From Fonticula alba (Eukaryota; Opisthokonta; Rotosphaerida; Fonticulaceae): DNA of 21,339 bases. A model generated the notes under the pieces. The model ran no database searches. It saw only the letters and a program-made list of their open reading frames with translations, and had not been told where the DNA came from. The DNA lies in NCBI RefSeq assembly GCF_000388065.1, contig NW_009242972.1, forward strand, positions 63,249 to 84,587. Direction: 5' to 3'. The translations under genes and the position numbers were made by a program. Numbering within the stretch: the first letter of the stretch is position 1; each line of letters opens with the position of its first letter. Below are positions 7,520 to 15,242 of this stretch, piece after piece.

Positions 7520-8487
7520 TTAGTAGACACGGACGGGCTTGCCCATGGTGGACTTGATGTACAGGGACTTGACGTTCTGCCAGTTCTTCTTCAGCAGGGA
7601 GACGAGGAAGTTGACGGCCAGGGCAATGTTCTGGACGATGTCCTCAGCCTCCATGGTGATGTTGGCAATGGGGACACCCAGGCACAGAACCTTCTTGAGC
7701 TGGAACTTGATGGTGCACTTGGTCTCCTCGACCTTGGCGAGCAGAGAGTCGGTGTTGGTGACCGGGGCAGGGAACTTACCAGCCTTGGAGAGACCAGGGC
7801 CGAGGATACGAGGGAGCTGCTTGATCAGAGACTCGGAAGACAGGAAAGCATCGTAGCTCTTGGCCAGGATCTTGATCTGCTTCTTGTTGCGGTTGAGCTT
7901 GCGCAGGTCCTCGATGTTCATGCTGGGGAGGCCGGCCTCGTTGGCCTGGTCCTGGTGGGCAGCATCAGCCAGAATGCAGACGGTCATCTGGGGGCGGGGG
8001 GCGAACGGCAGGCGGATGGTGCCGGAGAAGCGCTTGTCCTTCTGGGGGTCGTAGTTCTTGAGACCGATCTGGAGCTCGATGGTCTCAGTGAACTTGCGCT
8101 GCTTGGTCTTGGAGCCCTCAAGGACCTCGTTGACGTTCTTGAGGAGGTTCTCACGCGAGATCTTGCTGTGGAAGGCGTGCGCGCACACGAAGCCAGTCAC
8201 ATCGGGCAGGGGAGGGGAGGGGGACAGCGAGAGAGAGAGAGAGAGAGGAGGGGGGAAGGGAGGGAGAGGCGAGCGAGGAGAGTCAGTAACAGGGGGAGGC
8301 GCGCACACGCGGGGAGCCGAGAGAGCGAGGTGCCCAGTCCAGCGCGCGCCCCGTGGCGCGCATTCGGAAGAGGTCAGAGAGGACCGCGCGTCGGATGCGG
8401 TCTGCATCCGACAGACCGAGGGGGAGAGGACATGCGGCGCGGGAGGAGAGGCGAGGGGGGAGAAGACAAAGGAAGGACTAACCTCAT
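7520..8487 (-). CDS. RPL10A: 60S ribosomal protein L10A (uL1), two exons
   Basis: uL1 forms the mobile L1 stalk of the large ribosomal subunit, which contacts the exiting E-site tRNA. The first coding exon is only ATGAG (8487-8483), the intron is 8482-8166 (donor GTTAGT, acceptor CCACAG), and exon 2 is 8165-7520, giving 216 residues (human 217). The sequence follows the human protein closely: [56 protein letters not shown] and [15 protein letters not shown] up to [10 protein letters not shown]. The start sits in a strong context (CCACCATG). An intron straight after the ATG is common in ribosomal protein genes. The leader just upstream on the sense strand is pyrimidine-rich (about 8540-8505), which could be a TOP-like element. 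Confidence 0.97.
8229..8247. repeat. (GA)n microsatellite in RPL10A intron
   Basis: A GA run inside the 317-base RPL10A intron, flanked by more purine sequence to about 8275. It is CT-rich on the sense strand, consistent with a splice-associated pyrimidine tract. Confidence 0.9.
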
Positions 8488-8697
8488 GGTGGCACTACTT
8501 TCGGATTGACGGGGAAAACAAAACGAAAGGAATAGGCCGATCCCTGGGAGGGGGGGGCAACAACAGCGGTCCCTCTTGGGGACGCCCACACGCCGCCACT
8601 GCCTGGCGGGCAGGCCCACCCCACTACACACGTACATCCCTCCTTCCCCCGGCCCCAGCTCCCCCCATATGGTCCCTGCCCGCGGCCTCCAGGGCCG

Positions 8698-8712
8698 CCC
8701 CCCCCCCCCCCC
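8698..8712. repeat. C15 homopolymer
   Basis: A run of C on the plus strand in the RPL10A/OST4-like promoter region. Confidence 0.9.
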
Positions 8713-8990
8713 GAACGAGGTGACGACCGACCGCGCGAGGCGCGCGGGGGCCGCACCATGTGTGGGCCCTCCTCCCTCCGCATGCCCCTTCCCCCCTCCC
8801 CGCCCATCGTGGGCACAGTCTCACCGCCCCCCCCCCCCGGGTGAGGACCCTCCTCCATCCCGAAGGCTCGCCTGCACCCAACACGCCCCCCAGCCCCTCG
8901 GCTTCGCCCACGCGAGAACCAGGTTGGCTCGGCCCAGTCCCGGGCTCCTCGAGCTTGGTCCCCCCCGCGCGCGCATGCACGGACTTGACA

Positions 8991-9007
8991 GGGGGGGGGG
9001 GGGGGGG
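8991..9007. repeat. G17 homopolymer
   Basis: A run of G on the plus strand in the same promoter region. The length of such runs is likely to be unstable and hard to sequence. Confidence 0.9.
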
Positions 9008-9495
9008 CGGAACCTGGGCCCAGGCGGGTGCGTGGCAACCAGGAGACAAAGATCCGTTGGCACATGACCCCCCCTCCGGAAAAGCTGACCACTGTCGGGC
9101 ATTCTGCTTACTGTCGCTGGCAGTGGATATATCCTCGGGGATTATTTTACTCTTCATTAGCTGATGCTTTGCACATGCCGATTTGTGCCTGCGGCGCGTG
9201 ATCGAGCACGCCGCGTCACTTGCTCCTGGATGCCATCTCAACGATTGCCCGTTGTGCCCCGGCCTGTATTTTCCCCGATGTCCCCTTCGGACCGGTCCCC
9301 GCCCTCTGCCTGCGGTTCAGGGCGCCGGTCTTTTCGGCGCGTTTCCCCCAACTCCCCCGGCCTGGGGCCGATTTTCCAGCCCCTCCCTTCCCCCTGCCTC
9401 CAGCCCCACCCACTCACCTCCTCAGCCTCTTGCCTACACCGCCTTGGAGCATCGCCCCCCTCCCCCCTCCCCCGCCGGCCCAAGTACTCGCAATC

Positions 9496-9849
9496 ATGGC
9501 CCTGGTGATTGATGAGCATATGCTCATGCACTTCTCGAACTGGGCCTCAGTCCTGGTGTTGGTGCTCTGCCTGGTGTATACCTTCCTGTCGGTCAATTCC
9601 GGCGCCGACGAGGCCGGATCTTGCGACCGAGGCAAGATCGATTCGCATCCGGTTTTCCGCTACGTCCCTCTCTCGGGTGCCAAGCGGGCCGCCACCCCCG
9701 CCGGCAACGCCGCCTCGGGCAGTGGTCCGGCCTCGGCTGCGGCCATCGCCTCCGGCACCACCGCCGCTACCACCACCACCTCGAACGCGACCCCTGCTGC
9801 CACTCCGGTGGCTGAGCCCTCCCCCGGCCCCCGGCGCCGGCGGAACTGA
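9496..9849 (+). CDS. OST4-like small membrane protein with long C-terminal tail
   Basis: A single-exon gene of 117 residues. Residues 5-35 form one hydrophobic helix that aligns without gaps to OST4, the tiny subunit that stabilises the catalytic core of the ER oligosaccharyltransferase (N-glycosylation). Shared positions include I5, L10, F13, N15, V19, Y28 and the VN at 33-34, and the order I-(D/T)-(E/D)-x-x-L-x-x-F-x-N then Y-x-(F/Y)-x-x-VN is kept. OST4 proteins are normally 30-40 residues. Here a tail of about 80 residues follows, rich in Ala, Thr, Ser, Gly and Pro and ending in Arg residues. The ATG at 9496 lies in a good context (ATCATGG) and starts right at the match. The similarity is short, so another single-pass membrane protein remains possible. 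Confidence 0.6.
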   Translation: MALVIDEHMLMHFSNWASVLVLVLCLVYTFLSVNSGADEAGSCDRGKIDSHPVFRYVPLSGAKRAATPAGNAASGSGPASAAAIASGTTAATTTTSNATPAATPVAEPSPGPRRRRN

Positions 9850-10152
9850 TCCCCTCCCCTTTTCTTTTGTACACTTATCCTCCTCTCCCCCTCCCCCCCC
9901 CTTGCCCTTCTCCCTTCTACTCCTCGACCGCGCCTGGGGGAAGCCCCCCAGCCGCGCGCCAACACACTCTCCTCAGTTATCTCCCCGTCCTTTCCTTCCT
10001 TTCATCACCCAGCGCGCAAATACATTGCGGCCATTGCCCTCTCTACTACTCCTGAGCCCCGCCATGGTGACACAAACAGCAGCGGATGCTGGCCGACAAA
10101 CAAGGACAGTTATATTCCTCACTCAGAAGAACCCTCCCCCCCCCAGCACGTT
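9850..10152. other. Convergent spacer after the OST4-like gene
   Basis: 303 bases between two stop codons. The sequence is C/T-rich on the plus strand (9850-10040), then has a short stretch of ordinary composition and a C run at 10136-10144. I see no gene and no clear polyadenylation signal. Confidence 0.7.
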
Positions 10153-11169
10153 TCACGGCCCAGGGGGCAGCCGTTGAAGGAGCGCAGCCTCCAGCTCGGC
10201 CAGACGCTGCTCCTCGGCGCGAAGAAGCTCATACTCCCGGAGGAGGGCCGCCTCGGCCTGCTGGGGGGTTGGCGCTTCGGTCATGTCCTCACTCCCGGAC
10301 GTCCAGAGGATTGTCCGCTCAGGCGTCCCCCCCAGCGAGGCCAGCAATGCCTGCTCGTCAACCAGCGGCGCCGAGAAGAGCATCATTTGGTCGGATTGCT
10401 GCTGGGGGGCTGCTGCCGGCCCCGGTGCCGGGATACTTGCCGAGGTGGACACCAGGCCCCGGGGGCCGGTGGGTGTTCCGGCGCGCGACAGGCTGATCGA
10501 CGAAAGGATATTCAGCGACCCGGCCGAGGAGGGCGAGCTGAAAGAAGACCCATTCGTCTGACCGGTGCCCAGTAACCGCGGGGGCGTGGTAATGGTGGCC
10601 AGGCTGGAGGCAGATGCAGTCCCGTCCCGATCGGGTGGGGAGGGAGGTGATCCGGGGCACCGGGACTCCTCGCGCAGGCTGGTGGTCCCGGGTGGCCGTC
10701 TGGGGGTGAGCGACACGCGCCCTGCTGTGGCCTTGCGCGCCGGCGAGAAGGGCGCTCGGTACTGGCCGGAGGAGTTCGAAGATACAGGCCGCGGGCCATC
10801 CAACCGGCGAGCACGCTATGTCCAGCCGCGAGCGACGGCAGCATTTAGGGGTCAGAAAAAAAAACGACAACAGCCCCAACAATACAGGTCGCCACACCGA
10901 GCGGAGATTCGATACGTACAGCCATGGGCAATGGTGCTCCAGAGCCCCGGGGAGAAGGGGGCACAGCACGTCCAGTGAATCGGGTATTCTGGACTGCGGC
11001 CACCGGGGCCAGTGCCGATACCCAAAACCGATGGGCTGGCGAGGCTGAAGCAGCCTCTTCGTGCTGTGTAGGCGCAAAGGAAAGGGGGAGGGGGGATGCC
11101 GTGGGCCAGGATGATGGGAGGAGGGTGATCTTAGTGGGCTGATCAGTCGAGAGGTGAGCCGGCAGGCTC

Positions 11170-11206
<37 letters not shown>

Positions 11207-12514
11207 CTGAATATCGCCCGCGGAGGTGTGCATAAAGGCAGGGTCGGAATTCAGCCACTCAAGAGCCTGGTCCACCACAGCCGACGGGGCACCCCCCCGG
11301 GACGCCACAGGGGGGCGTACCCCGAGCGGTCGAGCCGTGGCCGGGCGTTCGCCAGGGCGCGGCCGGGCAGCTGCCGTGACGGCAAGCGGTGCTCCCCGGC
11401 CTCGGGGCCGTGGTGGAGTAATCGGAATTGTGAAGGTAGAGCCACCGCTGTGGGGTGTCGTTTCGGGCCGGCCGCCAGGCGCCCGAGCCGGGGCCGGCAG
11501 TGGTGCCAAGGAGGACAGAGCACCCGATGCCGCGGAGGAAGGAGGCATGGCCTGCGGGGCCCTGGGGCGGGCCGGTGCCCGGGAGGGAGTCGCCTCCACG
11601 GCATTGCCACTGGGCGTGGCGGTGGAAACTCGCCCGGAGATCGATCCGCGGGGTGTTGGTTGTGGCCCACGCCGGGTGCCGCTGACAGCAGGGGCCGGCT
11701 CGGCTGCTTGCATGGTCCGCGTGCGTCGTTGGCGCAGCTCATCCGAGCTAAAGTTGAAGGGTGTCACAACGGTCGGCAGCCGGCGGGGAGTCGGCTGACC
11801 AATGGCAGGACCCATGCCAGGGCCACTGGCCCCGCCCGTGGGAGTCTCCTCACATGCGGAGACGCGGCCGGTGGCCGGCCGGGCCCGCTGGCAGGGGGCC
11901 GGCGTTTGGGGCCCGGTCATGGGGATTCTGGTGCTGGGCCGACTCGGTCGGCTGGATGTCTGGAGCATCTTCAGTGCCGGCGTCAGGCCAGTATGCCCGC
12001 CATTTGATGCCGGACGACGGAGGAGACCTCGCTCATTCGAGGGCGAGAGTAGCGACCCGGCGGCAGCCGACGGCTTCCCGGCCCGCGGCCGACTTATCGG
12101 TGATCCTGGCGAAGAAAGCACCCCGCTTGTGGTGGCCGCCGCGGCCGCCGCGGCCAACGATCGCAGGGGAAGTGTGTTTGGGAGTTCCGGTGCTGGGGTA
12201 GCTGGGGGCGAGGAGCGCCGCGAGCCGGGTGGTCGGGACTCCGGCGGTGTAAACGCCCCCACCGAAAATGTGCTTGCAAAGCTTGTTGCTGCTTGCCCCG
12301 AACGAGCAGCACCGACAGGCGCAGGGGTAGAGGCATCCATCAGAGGAGCGGACTGGCCCCGGGTCGGCCGCACAGCCGATCGGCTATTGGCGGCCTGCAG
12401 GGGGGCAGTCGCACCTCGACTTGGGGCCGGGGTCGAAGGGGCGACGGTGCCCCCGGCATAGGTTCGCCCCTGGGAGAGGGAGGAAAAGGAGCGAGCATGG
12501 AAGGATGAATCCAT
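10153..12514 (-). CDS. Unrecognised Ser/Thr-Pro-rich protein, 704 residues, three exons
   Basis: I do not recognise this protein. Exons on the minus strand are 12514-11207, 11063-10920 and 10815-10153, all phase 0, with donors GTGCGT and GTACGT. It is largely disordered, rich in Ala, Pro, Ser, Thr, Arg and Gly, with about 27 Ser-Pro or Thr-Pro sites, the minimal target of CDK and MAP kinases. Islands of more ordinary sequence are TPFNFSSDELRQRRTRTMQ (251-269), ALEWLNSDPAFMHTSAG (417-433) and a C-terminal coiled coil (AALLREYELLRAEEQRLAEL, near 672-692). The first island loosely resembles the PF-x-F basic motifs of TPX2-type microtubule proteins, which is weak evidence. The ATG at 12514 has a good context (GCCATGG), but a CTCTCCCAG at 12477-12469 on the sense strand could be an acceptor, so the true start may lie upstream. 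The exon chain is well supported; the function is unknown. Confidence 0.72.
11173..11202. repeat. (AC)15 microsatellite abutting a splice donor
   Basis: On the sense strand of the unrecognised gene this is a GT run that begins inside the donor of intron 1: the exon ends CAG at 11209-11207, followed by GTGCGT and then GTGTGT and so on. It offers many overlapping GT dinucleotides next to the real junction. Confidence 0.92.
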
Positions 12515-13256
12515 GGCCAGCGGCGGGGAAAAATAGGGGGGGAGGAGGGGGCAAAGGCAAATGCCCGCAGGGGGAGGCTGGTCAGGGGGCGGCGAACACC
12601 GGAATCAACAGAGCCCTGGTGTCCGAGCGGGGTGCATGGCTCGGGGCGGATGCGTGTGGGGTGAAATGGGTGGGAGGGCAGGAGGGTGCAGGGGGTAGAT
12701 GGGGGGGGGGGACAGAGGGAGGAGGAGAATGACTGTCCTGTTGGCCGCCCACTCACATCAAGCACACCCTCTGAAGAGGCACCGTTGTCGGGAAAGGAGA
12801 TCGCCAGATCTGTGCCTTGTCATCCGGAGGGGAGGAGCCCGGGGGCGGTGGCATCCTCCACGGGCGGAGCCGGGAGATGTGGCCGGCAAATGGACACTTG
12901 CCCGGGATCGAGTGGGAATTCAAAAGTGTAACGAGCTAGCGAGTGACATGCATGTGATCAGCACCAGGACAAAAATGTCTCTCTCTTACCCCACGATCCC
13001 ATTCTTGCCCGAGCTAACGGGTGTGCTCTTGTTGGTACAACCAAGAGTGGGTAGAGGCCATTTCGGGCGGCGTGTTAGCCGGCGCCTCTGACTGGAAGAG
13101 TCGCGGGTAACGCGCACGCATCCTCCAACCGGCGTCCGGACTAACGCCCGCCCCATGGCCAACAGGTTTGCCTGTGTCAATTGTCCCTCTCCCCCTGGCA
13201 CTGCATTTCTCATTGATGCGGGTATCCTCGGAGACGGCTTGGTCGTCAAGGCCGCC

Positions 13257-13285
13257 GGGGGGGGGTGGGGGGGGGGGGGGGGGGG
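13257..13285. repeat. Interrupted G run (G9-T-G19)
   Basis: Nine G, one T, then nineteen G on the plus strand. It is C-rich on the minus strand, the polarity of minus-strand introns in this window. Confidence 0.9.
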
Positions 13286-13913
13286 ATGCCATCCAAACGA
13301 CGAGGCGCCCCATGTTGATTGGGCAGAAAGAGTGCCTCGCTCGTGGTTGGCCGCCTCCCGGCCGTGTTCGATCCTCTGCCTTGTGAGGTGGAAATGGTTC
13401 CGCTCAGCTGTGGGATTAACTGACATAAAGGGTGAGGTGGATAGTCCCCGGATGGGCATGTCTGGTGTCGACTAAAGCACCATGGCAGAGCGGAGAACAG
13501 GGGTCTCTGGCAGCCTGAGTGAGGCAGGCACCATAGCTCCTTGACAGGGGACCGTGGGACGCCTTGGGCAATGGGAAGTGTCTCCCCGGATCAGTTCAAG
13601 TTAATCCACGCCGGCCCTTCATCCAGGGCATCGAGATTCGTAACTTGCTTTTCACGAACTCGCGGATAGTTGCGCCCCGGACAAAGACCGAGCCGCGGGG
13701 CTGGGAAAATACCTTGGTAGCGGAGAGGAGCGAACGAGACTTCACCGGGTCTGTGCATCACCCGGGGAGCCTGCCCGGTGGTGGCCAAAATCCAAGGCAG
13801 ATGCAAGGGGCGAGGAGCCTGCGAGGGAGCGAGGAGGGCCGTAAGAGAGAGAGGCAGAGGACAGTTACCTTCAACCATCCCTTTCCGGGGGGGGGGGCGG
13901 GCGTTTAACTTGC

Positions 13914-13929
13914 GGGGGCTTCGGCCCCC
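13914..13929. other. GGGGGC-TTCG-GCCCCC hairpin
   Basis: A six-base GC stem closes a TTCG loop with a C-G closing pair, the exceptionally stable UUCG tetraloop arrangement if transcribed in the plus direction. On the minus strand the loop would be CGAA, which is much less stable. Confidence 0.5.
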
Positions 13930-14079
13930 CCCCCCCCGGGCCGAGGGCCAGGACGGGGATACTATTTCGTCCCCAACCGGGCGGTCAGGGCGCCAGTGTG
14001 TGCCAAGCCAGGCCGCCTCCCTCGGCGGAAGCACTTCGTCGCGGATTTACCTTCCTGGGGTATTCGTCATGGGCCTGCT

Positions 14080-14083
<4 letters not shown>

Positions 14084-14117
<34 letters not shown>
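14084..14117. repeat. (TC)17 microsatellite
   Basis: A pure TC run on the plus strand. If the minus-strand exon-like segment here were coding, it would specify an Arg-Glu repeat. The plus-strand polarity instead resembles an intron or leader of a plus-strand transcript. Confidence 0.9.
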
Positions 14118-14119
<2 letters not shown>

Positions 14120-15242
14120 CTTTATGGCCGCCTGCAGGTCGTGGCAGGGCTCTGGAAGTGACGGGGGCCTTCCGCAGGTCCCTGTGAAAAGAAAGGACTC
14201 GCAGTCCCGGAGCACCACGCGCTCGCGGGCAGACCCACTTTAGCAGGGCCAGCTCGCCCCCCGTTGCTGGCCAGCGTGCCCGGAGGTTCGCCCCCTCGGG
14301 CTCCCGCCCAGGGGTGGGGCCTCCAGCCACCTGCGCGCCGACTGCAGTCCGCTGGCACTCGCCGGCCATTCTATTGCTGGCCCCGATCTGGGCTGCCGCG
14401 TGAGGGGGACCTTTATTTCCTAGGCCCTCCCACCCCCCGGGGTGTCCTGCGGGTGCGTCCTCCCCCCCCCCCTCTCCCAGCATGGGCGCCCGCCCCCTGA
14501 GGCTTTGTTCCCTCCCAGTCCACGGAGGTGGTAGCCCTTTCCGAGGCACCCCTGCCCGGCAAGGACAACACGCCCGTCCGGCCCGGAATCAAAAAAACAA
14601 ACAACCATTCGCACCCCCCAACGCCTCCAGCCACGTCCCTGGCCCGAGGGGCGATCTCCTCGTGCTGGAATGCCCTTGGCCCCTGGCGGCGGCTGGTCCC
14701 CGCCCAACGTGCTGGCTTAGCCCCCCCCCCCCCCCACTCCCACCATCTTAGGGACCGGCAATCTGTGCCCCGCAGCCAGGCATCAGGGCTTTCACGCGCG
14801 CAGCTGGCCTAAACAGTTCGCCCGCCTTTCGATTGCGCTCCCAGGAGGAGGTCCCTTGGCCTGGTCCCTCTTCAAAAGCACATGGTTGCTCCGGCCTGGC
14901 CACCTGCCCCAGAGTCCGGGCGTGGAGGCACCTGGGCATGATCGCGGCTCCCATTTGCGTTTCTCCTCGGCCCCCGGCTGTCGGGCGCGTGGCAGGGGAT
15001 CCCCACCACCCTGGCATTTGCGTCCGACCCGGCGGAGGGTCGCCGAGAACGGAGGATCTGCCCCCCTCCAGCTGCCAAACTCCCGAGAGCTCAGGGGAGG
15101 TGTGCTCAAGGGACACCTGCGCATCTCGTGGCCGATCACAGCACCTGGCACCACCCTCTTTCCCTTCTTCCCCTCTCTCTCTCTCTCCCCCTCCTTCCCG
15201 GTGTCCCGATTTCCACCTCCCCTCACTCCCATCTCCACATAG

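Larger units (their letters stand above)
8488..9495. promoter_or_regulatory. Shared divergent promoter region of RPL10A and the OST4-like gene
   Basis: About 1 kb separates the two start codons. It has a C15 run (8698-8712), a G17 run (8991-9007), several shorter C runs, and a 10-bp palindrome GGATATATCC (9125-9134) in the only AT-rich pocket (about 9095-9165). The last 150 bases before the OST4-like ATG are C/T-rich on the plus strand. Open frames here are Pro/Arg/Gly-rich composition artefacts and match nothing I recognise. Confidence 0.6.
12515..15242. other. Long divergent spacer upstream of the P450 gene, unresolved
   Basis: 2.7 kb separates the start codons of two divergent genes. It contains a G12 run near 12702, an interrupted G run (13257-13285), a cUUCGg-type hairpin (13914-13929), a CT microsatellite (14084-14117), C runs (14461-14472 and 14721-14735) and a CT-rich stretch before the P450 ATG (15160-15242). 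On the minus strand there are splice-like sites: an acceptor CTTTTCACAG ending at 14182, a donor AAG|GTAAAT at 14051, a donor AAG|GTAACT at 13868, an acceptor CCTCGCAG ending at 13821 and a donor AAG|GTATTT at 13711. The intervening sequence does not give a convincing protein in one frame. A minus-strand noncoding or diverged gene is possible. Confidence 0.45.

Noticed and set aside
7172-8509. 445-codon plus-strand open frame across RPL10A
   Set aside because: It is the antisense shadow of RPL10A, which is unmistakable on the minus strand.
8576-9067. Pro-rich open frames in the RPL10A/OST4-like promoter
   Set aside because: They arise from C and G runs, overlap on both strands and show no family features.
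11226-12461. Long plus-strand open frames opposite the unrecognised gene
   Set aside because: GC-rich coding sequence produces antisense open frames. The minus-strand frame has phase-matched exons with window-typical donors and ends in a coiled coil.
12750-12830. Possible upstream exon of the unrecognised gene ending at GTGAGT (sense strand)
   Set aside because: The frame carrying LAISFPDNGASSEG has a stop just upstream and no convincing acceptor or start. One GTGAGT is expected by chance in a region this size.
13345-13385. tRNA T-loop-like sequence (GTGTTCGATCC)
   Set aside because: The flanking bases do not form a T stem, and no D arm or anticodon arm is found upstream.
13155-13475. Plus-strand frame starting MANRFACVNCPSPP with a Cys pair
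   Set aside because: It runs into a G run and a Gly repeat, has no family match, and the polarity of the G run argues against a plus-strand gene here.
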